A stretch of DNA of 64,000 bases, from NCBI GenBank assembly GCA_030145305.1, contig JAQYVX010000004.1, positions 124,001-188,000 on the forward strand, given 5' to 3'. Positions 18,062 through 26,624 of the stretch are shown here, piece by piece; position 1 is the first letter of the stretch, and the number at the start of each line of letters is the position of its first letter. The notes below the pieces were generated by a model. The model worked only from the letters and a program-made list of their open reading frames with translations. It ran no database searches and was not told where the DNA came from. A program made the translations under genes and the position numbers. Source of the DNA: Halarcobacter sp. Its GTDB lineage: Bacteria > Campylobacterota > Campylobacteria > Campylobacterales > Arcobacteraceae.

Positions 18062-19196
18062 CTTCCTCTTTCACCCATCCAATGAAATTATTACTTCCAC
18101 TTGCAAACATTATTTTTACAAAACCATTTTTTCTTTTCATATCTTCAACTATTGCACCATTTTCGACTTTCTGGAAAATAGTAGAATTTTTTGTTGGTAA
18201 AATATAAATTACTGTCTTAGGTTTTAATTTTATAGTTTTATTTGGCATAGCAAAAAGCATAAATACAATTGCTAGAATTAAAAACAGTATTAAAAATACA
18301 TATTTTCTTTTCCAAATAAAAAGTATTAAAGCTAGTAAAGAAAGAATTCCCACTCCAATTTTTTTATAAAATTCAAAACTTGAATTATTTGGATTAAGAT
18401 CTGTTTGTGTACTTACAAGTTCATCTTCCAAAACAACTGGAACCACAATTTTTTCAAACTTATTTAAACTTGCATTATAATAATTGAAAACTATTGATTT
18501 ATTATGAATAGGGATTACTAAATAATAGATTATATGCTGAGAAGGATATTTATCTTCAATTAAAGTTATTCCTTGTTCTTCAATACCTTTTATATAAAAA
18601 TCTTCTAAGTTTGAATCATATGCTTCTATATCTAGAATAGTAAGAGCTTCAGTATTTGTATATTGTTTTGTTTTTGAATTAATTATTTTGAAATCTTTTG
18701 CAATTACGCTAGTAAATCTTTCATCACTTTTTGCAATTTCAGAGAAAGAAACATCAAGTCCTTGAATTGTTCTTTCTTCAATTAAAGTCTTCCCTTTATA
18801 AAGTCTAACTTCTATATCAGGCATTTTAAAATCACTATCGTAAGCTTTAAAATAGTATTTATTTGCATAAGTATTAGAGCTATTTGTTTTTTTCCATGAT
18901 TCTTCAGGATTTAAAGGTGTCATATTTTTGCCATCTAAAAATCTTGTTTGAATGTAATCATAATTACTTCTAGTAATTAAAGCCTTTACTTCAACTTCAA
19001 ATCTTTGATTTTTGTAAATATGTTTTGGATAATTTAAATAAGATAGGTATAAATTCTTAGATCCTACATAAGTAGTTGCAGATTTATTAATCTGCTTTTG
19101 GATTGGCGTTCCAAAAGCAGAGTTTTCTTCGCTTGTAAACTCAGCAGCAAAAAGAAAAGTTGTAAATAATAAAAATATTACTAATATTTTTTTCAC
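18045..19196 (-). CDS. Conserved periplasmic/membrane protein with C-terminal SH3-like segment
   Basis: 383 residues. It has a signal peptide (about 1-18, ending LFAAE), a large beta-rich periplasmic domain (to about residue 280), two close membrane helices (about 285-325) and a C-terminal 50-60 residue SH3-like segment ('VIYILPTKNSTIFQKVENG' to 'GWVKEEDV'). Start is a GTG overlapping the purQ stop by one base. The gene sits between purQ and plsC, where Campylobacter has an uncharacterised periplasmic protein (Cj0515 position). This looks like the orthologue. Function unknown; membrane placement and SH3 segment suggest an envelope role. Confidence 0.75.
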   Translation of the reverse strand: MKKILVIFLLFTTFLFAAEFTSEENSAFGTPIQKQINKSATTYVGSKNLYLSYLNYPKHIYKNQRFEVEVKALITRSNYDYIQTRFLDGKNMTPLNPEESWKKTNSSNTYANKYYFKAYDSDFKMPDIEVRLYKGKTLIEERTIQGLDVSFSEIAKSDERFTSVIAKDFKIINSKTKQYTNTEALTILDIEAYDSNLEDFYIKGIEEQGITLIEDKYPSQHIIYYLVIPIHNKSIVFNYYNASLNKFEKIVVPVVLEDELVSTQTDLNPNNSSFEFYKKIGVGILSLLALILFIWKRKYVFLILFLILAIVFMLFAMPNKTIKLKPKTVIYILPTKNSTIFQKVENGAIVEDMKRKNGFVKIMFASGSNNFIGWVKEEDVIKN

Positions 19197-19867
19197 TATT
19201 TTAAAAATCCTTTTAACATCATAACACCATCATCTCCACCAAGTAATTTTTCCATAGCTCTTTCAGGATGAGGCATTAGCCCAAATATGTTTTTTTCTTT
19301 ATTACAAATACCTGCAATTTGAGAAATTGAACCATTTAAGTTCTCTTCTTTTCCATCTTTATCACAATACTTTAATAAAATTTGTCCATTTTCTTCTAAC
19401 TCTTTTAAACCTTGGGCATCAATAAAATAGTTACCATCATGGTGAGCTACAGGAATATCTACAACTTCATCTTTTTTTAATTTTGATAAAAAGATATTAT
19501 CGTTATTTAGAACTTTTAAATGATTAAATTTAGAGATAAAATGTAATGAATCATTTCTTTTCATAGCTCCTGGTAATAAGCCAGCTTCTAATAAGATTTG
19601 GAAACCATTACAAATTCCTAGAACTTTCCCACCTTTAGCTGCATATTCTTGAACAGAATCCATAATATTGGCAAATCTTGCAATTGCTCCTGAACGTAAA
19701 TAATCCCCATAAGAGAATCCTCCAGGAATAACTAATAAATCAGTATCCAAAGGAAGATTTGAATCTTTATGCCATACAATTGTTACTTCACATCCAAGTT
19801 TTTCAAAGGCATATTTGGTATCATATTCGCAGTTAGTCCCTGGAAATTGTAATACAGTTACATTCAT
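19196..19867 (-). CDS. purQ: Phosphoribosylformylglycinamidine synthase, glutaminase subunit
   Basis: 223 residues. PurQ supplies ammonia from glutamine to PurL in the fourth step of purine synthesis, as part of the PurLQS complex. The N-terminal 'VLQFPGTNCEYDT', the nucleophile cysteine in 'GKVLGICNGFQIL', and the His-Glu of the catalytic triad in 'LMPHPERAME' are present. It follows purS by 4 bp. purL is not in the window. Confidence 0.95.
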   Translation of the reverse strand: MNVTVLQFPGTNCEYDTKYAFEKLGCEVTIVWHKDSNLPLDTDLLVIPGGFSYGDYLRSGAIARFANIMDSVQEYAAKGGKVLGICNGFQILLEAGLLPGAMKRNDSLHFISKFNHLKVLNNDNIFLSKLKKDEVVDIPVAHHDGNYFIDAQGLKELEENGQILLKYCDKDGKEENLNGSISQIAGICNKEKNIFGLMPHPERAMEKLLGGDDGVMMLKGFLK

Positions 19868-19871
19868 AATC

Positions 19872-20117
19872 TTAACCTATAATTTCAATATCGTAATCTT
19901 CAATTACTGTATTTGCAAGAAGTTTTTTACACATTTTTACAACTTCTTCATTAGCCTCTTCTTTATTTGTAGAGTTTAATTCTATAATAATCTGCTTACC
20001 AATTCTAACATCTTTAACAACTTCTTTAAAACCTAAAGTATCTAAAGCATGATGAGTTGCTTTACCTTGATCGTCTAATACACCTTGTTTTAATGCTACG
20101 TTTACAATTGCTTTCAT
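19872..20117 (-). CDS. purS: Phosphoribosylformylglycinamidine synthase subunit PurS
   Basis: 81 residues, the normal size. PurS dimers bridge PurQ and PurL and form the ammonia channel. The sequence 'LKQGVLDDQGKATHHALDTL' and the C-terminal 'LLANTVIEDYDIEI' are typical. It is followed by purQ after 4 bp and preceded by purC with a 63-bp gap. Confidence 0.94.
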   Translation of the reverse strand: MKAIVNVALKQGVLDDQGKATHHALDTLGFKEVVKDVRIGKQIIIELNSTNKEEANEEVVKMCKKLLANTVIEDYDIEIIG

Positions 20118-20180
20118 TTATTACCTTCTATATTATATTTTTGCGATTATATCTAAAACTGACTTATATCATTTTTTAAA

Positions 20181-21134
20181 CTATTTGCTTAATCTTTTAT
20201 TAATAGTACTATATCCATCTAAAATCTTATTTTTAATAGAATCTGGAACTTCTACATTTAATTTTTCACCTGCTTTTAACTCTTTTGCTTTCTCTTTCCA
20301 GTTTTCTTTTTTACCAAAATCACGAAGAATTTGCTTATCCATTGAAATATAATTTTGTGCTTCAAAATCCTCTTTTGAAATAAATCTTGAACTCTCAGGA
20401 GTTAAAACTTCATCACCTAAAACCCAATCACCTTTTGAATTAATGAAGATTTCAAATTTTGTATCTACTACAATAATGCCATTACCTTCGGCATATACTG
20501 TAAACTCTTTAAATAATCTTTCCATACTTGAAACAATCTCAGGAAAAATTTCTTTTACTTTTGCAGAATTAAGAGGTATATCTTTAACCCCTTTTGTTGT
20601 AGGAGTAAAAATTGGCGTATCAAATTTATGCCATTGTTTTAAATCTTTTGCCAAGTCTAAACCATATGGATCATTTCCATTTTGACAAGCATCAAATAAA
20701 GAACCTGTTAAGTAATTTCTAAAAATAAATTCAAATTGAACTACTTCCCCATCAATATTTGCTTCTAAAGGCTTACACAATTCCATAAACTGACATCTTG
20801 GTGCAATACTCAAATCTTGGTCTATAGTTTCTGGTAAAATAGCAGTTCTAATCCCAGCTTCTCTAGCATATGCAGCCCCACTATTTGAAATTGTAGTTTG
20901 AGAAATACCTTTTCCTTCAATCTCAAGATTTAATGGAATATCAAATACTGAACATCTATCACTTCTTACTAAGAGTACTTTTTGCTCCTCACCAGGACAA
21001 GTATAAAGGTCTGCATTTTTACCAATATAAAATAAATTGTACCCTAACTCTTCAAGTTCACTAATCCCTTTTAATGTTGTAGTTTTCTTTGATTTAGGCC
21101 AAAGACCAAGTGCAACAATATCACTTATTTTCAT
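20181..21134 (-). CDS. purC: Phosphoribosylaminoimidazole-succinocarboxamide synthase, long form
   Basis: 317 residues. It joins aspartate to CAIR in purine synthesis. SAICAR synthase motifs include 'LLVRSDRCSVFDIPLN', 'EFIFRNYLTGS' and 'VDTKFEIFINSKGDWVLGDE' (split here by position, with the catalytic Asp in 'LGDEVLTPESSRF'). The position between ctp and purS matches Campylobacter. However, most bacterial PurC proteins, including the Campylobacter one, are about 235-240 residues. The extra length here lies in an N-terminal extension, internal segments and a longer C-terminus. This suggests a different subfamily at the conserved locus. Confidence 0.92.
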   Translation of the reverse strand: MKISDIVALGLWPKSKKTTTLKGISELEELGYNLFYIGKNADLYTCPGEEQKVLLVRSDRCSVFDIPLNLEIEGKGISQTTISNSGAAYAREAGIRTAILPETIDQDLSIAPRCQFMELCKPLEANIDGEVVQFEFIFRNYLTGSLFDACQNGNDPYGLDLAKDLKQWHKFDTPIFTPTTKGVKDIPLNSAKVKEIFPEIVSSMERLFKEFTVYAEGNGIIVVDTKFEIFINSKGDWVLGDEVLTPESSRFISKEDFEAQNYISMDKQILRDFGKKENWKEKAKELKAGEKLNVEVPDSIKNKILDGYSTINKRLSK

Positions 21135-21148
21135 CTATATTCCTTCTA

Positions 21149-22438
21149 TTATTTGTTAATAATTATTAATGACTTTAATATCCCAATACCTGTGTTTAAT
21201 TGGTTGTCTTTTAAAATATCTTCTTTTGTAATAACTTTTTTACTTTGAGACTCTATTTTTTCTTTTTTAATACCATTATCTTTTTCTAATTCAACTTCTA
21301 AATGTTTTTTTAAATCAGCTTCTTTAATTTGAAATTCTGAATCTTTTTCACTAGTAGCTGCCCCTGAATATGCAATTACATCAGGAGTGATTCCAGTTGC
21401 TTGAATTGTTCTACCACTTGGTAAATAATATTTTGCAATAGTTAATTTTATATTTTCACTTCTATCTTGAGTAATTGGTAAAACAGCTTGAACAGAACCT
21501 TTTCCAAATGTTTTTTCTCCAATAATAATAGCTTTTTTATGATCTTGAAGTGCCCCAGCTACAATTTCAGATGCTGAAGCCGAACCACCGTTTACAAGAA
21601 CTACAAGAGGCACTTTTGCTACTGTATTTACTCTTTTTGCGATAAATTTTTCTTCATCATTTTCGTCTCTACCTTTTTGAGAAACAATTACACCTTCATC
21701 TACAAAAAGGTCAACTACTCCAATAGCTTGAGTTAAAAGTCCACCTGGATTATTTCTTAAATCTAAAATAATTCCTTTTGATGATGGTTTATTTTTAATA
21801 GCTTTTCTTAGTTCATTTGTAACTTTTCTATCAAAACTAGAAATTCTTAAATATAATAAATCTTCATCTTCAATTGTTTTAGCAAAAACAGATTCTATTT
21901 TAATTATATCTCTAATAATATCTATTTTAATAGGTTTATTTTCACCTTTTCTAACAACTGTAATTACAATTTTAGTTTTAGGTTTTCCTCTCATTAAAGA
22001 AACAGCTTCATCCAAAGTCATATTTAAAGTAGAAGTATCGTCAATCTTTAAAATAATATCTCCTGATTCTACACCAGCTTTATATGCAGGAGTATCATCA
22101 ATTGGCGAGATTACAGTTAAAGCACCATCTCTTAAACCAACGGTTATTCCTAATCCACCAAACTCACCTTTTGTTTGAATATTCATCTCTTTTGAAGATT
22201 TTTTATCCATATATGTTGAGTGTGCGTCTAATTCTTGCATAAGACCTTTTAACGCTTTGTTTACAATTTCTTCAAGTTTTACATCATCTACATAATATTT
22301 TTCAACAGTTCCAATAACTTGTGTTAACTTAGATAGAGACTCAAATCTAGTTTGATTTGACTCAGAAGCTTCTTCTTTAGCAATTATTGATTGAGACAAA
22401 CATAATATAATAGTTGTAATCCATAAAATCTTGTTCAT
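21149..22438 (-). CDS. ctpA: Carboxyl-terminal processing protease (S41A)
   Basis: 429 residues. A signal peptide (about 1-20) is followed by a helical N-domain, a PDZ domain (about 95-175, 'GGLGITVGLRDGALTVIS') and the S41 protease core. The catalytic serine is in 'NGGSASASEIVAGAL' and the catalytic lysine in 'GEKTFGKGSVQAV'. These periplasmic proteases trim or degrade envelope proteins from the C-terminus. It is the first gene of the run ctp-purC-purS-purQ, the same as in Campylobacter, and is divergent from the yfgM-like gene (113-bp shared promoter region). Confidence 0.93.
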   Translation of the reverse strand: MNKILWITTIILCLSQSIIAKEEASESNQTRFESLSKLTQVIGTVEKYYVDDVKLEEIVNKALKGLMQELDAHSTYMDKKSSKEMNIQTKGEFGGLGITVGLRDGALTVISPIDDTPAYKAGVESGDIILKIDDTSTLNMTLDEAVSLMRGKPKTKIVITVVRKGENKPIKIDIIRDIIKIESVFAKTIEDEDLLYLRISSFDRKVTNELRKAIKNKPSSKGIILDLRNNPGGLLTQAIGVVDLFVDEGVIVSQKGRDENDEEKFIAKRVNTVAKVPLVVLVNGGSASASEIVAGALQDHKKAIIIGEKTFGKGSVQAVLPITQDRSENIKLTIAKYYLPSGRTIQATGITPDVIAYSGAATSEKDSEFQIKEADLKKHLEVELEKDNGIKKEKIESQSKKVITKEDILKDNQLNTGIGILKSLIIINK

Positions 22439-22551
22439 TATTTACCTTTTATATATTATAAGTTGTAGTATTGTATAAAAGTTTATATAAAAGTAAGATT
22501 TTATGATTATTTTAGTATTATTTACTCTTAAATTTTTAAAGAAGGTTTTAA

Positions 22552-23133
22552 ATGAGTTTAAAAGAAAATGTGAACTATGTTAAAGATGAATTAAACACTG
22601 AAGAGAAGTTTTTAGAAAGCTTTGTAAAAGTAGAAAGATTTTATAAAAAATATAAATTAATTATCATAGTTGCTATTGTAATAATTATAGCTGTCATTGT
22701 TGCTTTATATACGACAAGAAGCATTCAAGATGCAAATAAGTTAGAAGCAAATATTGCCTTTAACAAGGTAATTGAAAACCCTAAAGATACTGAAGCTATG
22801 AATATTTTAAAAGAAAAAAGTGCTCAATTATTTCAAGTAGCTCAATATATTCAAGCTAATAAAGAAGGAAAGTTTTCAGATGCTCAAGTAAAATATTTAA
22901 AAGAATTAGTTGAGTACCAAAAGGCTTTAGAAGCAAAAGATGTTTTAAAACTAAATACTATTTCAATGCAAAATGATTTTTTACTAAAAGAATTTGCTAT
23001 TTTTAACAAAGCTCTTATTCTTACAAATCAAGGCAAATATGAAGATGCAAGATCAGCTTTACAGCTAATCTCAGCTGACTCAAAAGTAAATGATTTAGCA
23101 AATACATTAAAACACTTTTTAGTAACAAAATAA
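22552..23133 (+). CDS. YfgM-like single-span membrane protein with TPR-like periplasmic domain
   Basis: 193 residues. A charged cytoplasmic N-terminus ('NTEEKFLESFVKVERFYKKY') precedes one membrane helix (about residues 38-58) and a helical, TPR-like periplasmic domain. Length and layout match the tetratricopeptide-like YfgM family, which in E. coli associates with SecYEG and periplasmic chaperones. The BamB-like lipoprotein gene 12 bp downstream supports this, because yfgM and bamB are adjacent in E. coli too. The sequence match by eye is modest. It has a good ribosome-binding site (GAAGG). Confidence 0.6.
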   Translation: MSLKENVNYVKDELNTEEKFLESFVKVERFYKKYKLIIIVAIVIIIAVIVALYTTRSIQDANKLEANIAFNKVIENPKDTEAMNILKEKSAQLFQVAQYIQANKEGKFSDAQVKYLKELVEYQKALEAKDVLKLNTISMQNDFLLKEFAIFNKALILTNQGKYEDARSALQLISADSKVNDLANTLKHFLVTK

Positions 23134-23145
23134 AGAAGGAATCTT

Positions 23146-24120
23146 ATGAAAAATTTACTATTTTTATCTGCACTTATTTTTGTTCTTGCAGGTTGTGCAG
23201 GAAAAGAGTTTTATGAAGCTGAAGACACAGTTGGGGATTATGATAATACAAAAGCCTCTTTAAATGGAGATATCGTTTCTATAAATAAAGATGGAGCAAC
23301 TCTTGATAGTGGCGAAATCATTACAAAAAGAGGTGTTTCAAAATTTAAGATTCCAGAAGGATATACTTTTTTAAATATTAGTGATGATGTTGTAATTTCT
23401 TCAAACTACAAAGATAAAGTATTACTTGATAAAAAAGAGATTGAAGTTGGAGGAGTTGTTGTTGCTGCTACTTTAAAAGGAAATAAACTTGCACTACTTT
23501 TTTCAAATAACTCAATTCAATTATATGACACAGATAGTGAAAAAGTAACATTAAAAGAGTATTTCACTCACTCTTTTGTAAATGATACGAGAATAGCAAA
23601 TCCATATTTTATGAGTAACATTATTCTTTTCCCAACTTTAGATGGAAAAATTGTTGTAATCTCAGAAGCTTCTAATCAAGTAATTAGAAATATTGTTGTT
23701 GATGCAGATGGTCAATTTAACAACATCATTTTCTTAGATGTAATTAATGATACATTAGTTGCAGCAACAGGAAATAAAGTTATTTCAGTTGGAGATGGAG
23801 TTTTAAATCTTAAAGATTACAATATTAGAGATATTATCACAAAAGATAAAATAATTTATATTGCAACTGTAGATGGTCAAATTATTAAAACTGATATTTC
23901 TTTAAATATAATTGATAGAAGAAAATATAAATACGCTAAATTTTATGCTTTAGCTTATGGAACTTCACTTTATGCTTTAGAATCACAAGGATACTTAATC
24001 AATATTGCAAATGATTTTAAATCAGATACAATCTACGATTTTTCTTTTGACAATGAAAAGAAAGTGATAGCACTTGGTGATACAATTTATTATAAAGATG
24101 AATCTATTATTTTAAAATAG
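23146..24120 (+). CDS. BamB-like beta-propeller lipoprotein
   Basis: 324 residues. A lipoprotein signal peptide ends in the lipobox LAGC (Cys at about residue 17). The rest is a repeated four-strand pattern ('TDSGEIITK', 'DGKIVVISEASNQVI', 'VDGQIIKTD') like a PQQ-type beta-propeller. This is the shape of BamB, the outer-membrane-tethered scaffold lipoprotein of the BAM outer membrane protein assembly complex. The YfgM-like gene directly upstream is the same pairing as in E. coli. Campylobacterota BAM complexes are poorly described, so the BamB role is an inference. It ends in a strong intrinsic terminator. Confidence 0.6.
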   Translation: MKNLLFLSALIFVLAGCAGKEFYEAEDTVGDYDNTKASLNGDIVSINKDGATLDSGEIITKRGVSKFKIPEGYTFLNISDDVVISSNYKDKVLLDKKEIEVGGVVVAATLKGNKLALLFSNNSIQLYDTDSEKVTLKEYFTHSFVNDTRIANPYFMSNIILFPTLDGKIVVISEASNQVIRNIVVDADGQFNNIIFLDVINDTLVAATGNKVISVGDGVLNLKDYNIRDIITKDKIIYIATVDGQIIKTDISLNIIDRRKYKYAKFYALAYGTSLYALESQGYLINIANDFKSDTIYDFSFDNEKKVIALGDTIYYKDESIILK

Positions 24121-24140
24121 AAAAATTTTAATTAACAATA

Positions 24141-24174
24141 AAAAAGGGAAGAACATTAATTCTTCCCTTTTTTT
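24141..24174 (+). terminator. Strong intrinsic terminator after the BamB-like gene
   Basis: Stem GGGAAGAA / TTCTTCCC with a 6-nt loop, flanked by five As and seven Ts. It lies 20 bp after the stop of the lipoprotein gene and is the clearest rho-independent terminator in the window. Confidence 0.9.
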
Positions 24175-24238
24175 ATGTCTATAAATATTGATAAAGTCCC
24201 TTTTTGATAAACTCCTTTAGCACAAAAGGAACAAACAA

Positions 24239-24460
24239 ATGAAATACTATTTAAAAACACCCTTTGGAATTTTCTTTATCTCCTCAGCGCCATATGGTGG
24301 ATACAACTTAAACTTAGAAGAAGATACCATTAACTGGTCTAATTCAGCAGAAGAACTTGCACAACAAGTATTTGAAAGAACTTCTGGTTTTGAAGAATGG
24401 GATAAAGCAACAAATCTTGAAGCACCAAAAAATTTAGAAGAGTGGCAAGTAAAAATTTAA
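24239..24460 (+). CDS. Small acidic hypothetical protein
   Basis: 73 residues. It has a good ribosome-binding site (AAAGGAAC, 7 nt before ATG), its own terminator-isolated position, and a compact acidic composition rich in aromatics ('TPFGIFFISSAPYGGYNLNL', then 'EEWDKATNLEAPKNLEEWQV'). No signal peptide or membrane helix is convincing. I do not recognise a family. The ribosome-binding site and codon pattern support a real gene. It converges with the EamA exporter, 15 bp apart. Confidence 0.65.
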   Translation: MKYYLKTPFGIFFISSAPYGGYNLNLEEDTINWSNSAEELAQQVFERTSGFEEWDKATNLEAPKNLEEWQVKI

Positions 24461-24475
24461 TTTCTGCATTATATA

Positions 24476-25414
24476 TTAATTTTTTATTACGCTTTTATCC
24501 AAATAAACCATAAGTATTAAAGCTACAATTGTAAGAATAATTCCAAAAAGTCCTATCATATTTGGGAAAACTGCATTTAAAAACAATATTTCAAATAATA
24601 AAGTAAATATTACTTCAGCAGAAATTGTTGCATCTACTATCATAATTTTTGAAATAGTATCTGCTTTATTTCTTACATATAAAAATAATGAAGTTGCAAT
24701 GATTCCTGAAAGTATAGAAATCATTGCTACATTTATAAGTTGACTTTTACTAGGAGTTCCTACATCTATAAATATAAATAATAGTAGCCATAAAGGTGAA
24801 CTACCTAAAGTTAATAAAAAAACTTTTGCAAAGGCATTATTTAAAATAGCAGAGTCTCTTTTTTTCTTTTCTTCCCAAACTAGTTGATTACCAAATGGAA
24901 AAGCAAAGGCTGCTATTAAAACTGGCAAGACTGAGTATAAAAGAGAACTAGGGTTTGATAACTCAAAATGTGACAAATTTACAGCACTAATTCCAAGTAC
25001 AACTAAAAAGGTACAAAAGACAGTACTTTTTGAAGGTTTTTTACCAAATAACATTAAAACAAAAATCGATGCGAAAATTGTTAACTGCCATGTTGTAACT
25101 AATATCCAAGCAGGAGAATAATCTGCTGCAAAACATATCATGGCATAAAATATTCCAAAACCAATTGTTCCAGATATTGTCCAAAATTTAATATTTATTA
25201 AATATTCAGCTATTACACTTTTAAAATATTTCCATCCTTTTATTCCTGTAATTAGTAGTGCTAAAAAAAAGATAGTGTAAAAATACCTAAGACTTGCAGA
25301 ATAAAACCAATGTCCTCCATCATTTGAAATAACTTTATTGATTAAAAAAGTTGCTGAAAAAAACAACGAAGAAAGTGCTCCTAAAAGAAGCAAAAAAATG
25401 GGACTTGATTTCAC
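24476..25414 (-). CDS. Drug/metabolite exporter superfamily protein (EmrE-like multidrug resistance type)
   Basis: 312 residues with about ten predicted membrane helices in two repeated halves, the EamA/DMT fold. The stretch 'FPFGNQLVWEEKKKRD' in the middle matches the multidrug-resistance-efflux subgroup rather than the RhtA-like amino-acid exporters. The start is a GTG with AAGGATATAA directly upstream. It lies downstream of the M24 hydrolase gene of the catabolic cluster, separated by a hairpin, so co-expression with the cluster is uncertain. Substrate unknown. Confidence 0.75.
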   Translation of the reverse strand: MKSSPIFLLLLGALSSLFFSATFLINKVISNDGGHWFYSASLRYFYTIFFLALLITGIKGWKYFKSVIAEYLINIKFWTISGTIGFGIFYAMICFAADYSPAWILVTTWQLTIFASIFVLMLFGKKPSKSTVFCTFLVVLGISAVNLSHFELSNPSSLLYSVLPVLIAAFAFPFGNQLVWEEKKKRDSAILNNAFAKVFLLTLGSSPLWLLLFIFIDVGTPSKSQLINVAMISILSGIIATSLFLYVRNKADTISKIMIVDATISAEVIFTLLFEILFLNAVFPNMIGLFGIILTIVALILMVYLDKSVIKN

Positions 25415-25428
25415 TTATATCCTTGTGT

Positions 25429-25454
25429 AAAACAAGTGAAAAATCACTTGTTTT
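25429..25454 (-). terminator. Hairpin closing the diamino-acid cluster
   Basis: Perfect 11-bp inverted repeat AAAACAAGTGA / TCACTTGTTTT with a 4-nt loop. It overlaps the stop of the M24 hydrolase and ends in four Ts on the minus strand. It probably ends or reduces transcription before the EamA exporter. Confidence 0.55.
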
Positions 25455-26622
25455 ATAAAATTATTGGAAGTTCTTTTGAAGCACGTCTAGACAACCAAAC
25501 CGGGCCTTCTTTTGTAATAAGTACATTTTCTTCATGTACCATCTCTTTTCCTGGAAGATATTCCATTCCAGGTTCTAATGTTATTATAACACCTTCTTCT
25601 AAAACGGTATTATCATTTATTGTATTTGAAGGCCATTCAGTAAGTTGCATACCTAAGCCATGACCTAATCTTCCAACACTATTTCCTAAAGCTCCACCTT
25701 CTTGCATTACTTCATTCATAGCTTTAAATATATCAGTTGTAGTATTTCCTACTTTACAAGCTTCAAAGCCAGCGTCTGTAGCATTATATACTACTTCATA
25801 AGCTCTTTTTGATTCGTCGCTTGCGTAGCCAAAAGCATAATTTCTGTCAAAATCACAGAAGTAGCTATCATACACACAACCTGTATCAATGATAAAAATA
25901 TCACCATTTTCAATTATCCTTTCACTAGGCCCCATAATAATAGAGCCATAACCACCTTGTCCTGAACCAGAAATAAGATATGGAAAATCATCTACTCCGA
26001 GATTTAAAAGATGTTCTTTAAATCTTTGGCAATTTTTTCTTTCACTCTGCCCTATTTTTAAAAGAGATGGTAAATCTTCAAAACCTTGAGATACAACTTG
26101 GCAAATATACAAAATCTTTTCAATCTCAGCTGGAGATTTTACATATCTTACATATCTTAAAATATTCGTTGCATCTTTGATTTCTATGCCATCTAAATTT
26201 GATAATAATTTATTATAATCTGATATAGGCATTCGTAAAGAACTTTCATGTCCTTGTGGAATTCCCAAAGTTTTGTATTTTTGCATCAAAGACTTAATTG
26301 TATTTGTTAATAAAGAAATACCTTCATCTTCAGGATTTGGAGACACCCATGTTTGAATATCGTCAATCCAAGTGCCTTGCATACCACTTTGTCCAATTAC
26401 TGGAATAATTGCTTTTGGTTTATCATTTAAAGGAATTAAAATAAACCAAGGTCTTGTTGGACTTTCAAAGAATTGTGTTTTAAATCCTGTGTAATACTCT
26501 ATATCAACTTGCGTTGTTAATAAAATAGCATCCATTCTTTCATCAAACATTAGCTTTTGAATTTTTGCTAATCTATTTTCATATTCTGCTTCTAAAAAGC
26601 CTCTTTTTGGTGCTATTAACAT
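25453..26622 (-). CDS. M24-family metallohydrolase (Xaa-Pro peptidase / ectoine hydrolase-like)
   Basis: 389 residues. It has a creatinase N-domain and the pita-bread catalytic domain with all five metal ligands: Asp in 'FIIDTGCVYD', Asp in 'YFCDFDRNYA', His in 'LGHGLGMQL', Glu in 'TLEPGMEY' and Glu in 'VHEENVLIT'. The family includes aminopeptidase P, creatinase and the ectoine hydrolase DoeA/EutD, which opens the ectoine ring. The neighbours (TRAP transporter, racemase-like enzyme, PLP lyase, deacylase-type hydrolase) point to hydrolysis of an amidine or peptide-like bond in an imported diamino acid derivative, rather than general peptide turnover. It lies 2 bp after the M20 gene. Confidence 0.8.
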   Translation of the reverse strand: MLIAPKRGFLEAEYENRLAKIQKLMFDERMDAILLTTQVDIEYYTGFKTQFFESPTRPWFILIPLNDKPKAIIPVIGQSGMQGTWIDDIQTWVSPNPEDEGISLLTNTIKSLMQKYKTLGIPQGHESSLRMPISDYNKLLSNLDGIEIKDATNILRYVRYVKSPAEIEKILYICQVVSQGFEDLPSLLKIGQSERKNCQRFKEHLLNLGVDDFPYLISGSGQGGYGSIIMGPSERIIENGDIFIIDTGCVYDSYFCDFDRNYAFGYASDESKRAYEVVYNATDAGFEACKVGNTTTDIFKAMNEVMQEGGALGNSVGRLGHGLGMQLTEWPSNTINDNTVLEEGVIITLEPGMEYLPGKEMVHEENVLITKEGPVWLSRRASKELPIIL

Positions 26623-26624
26623 AT

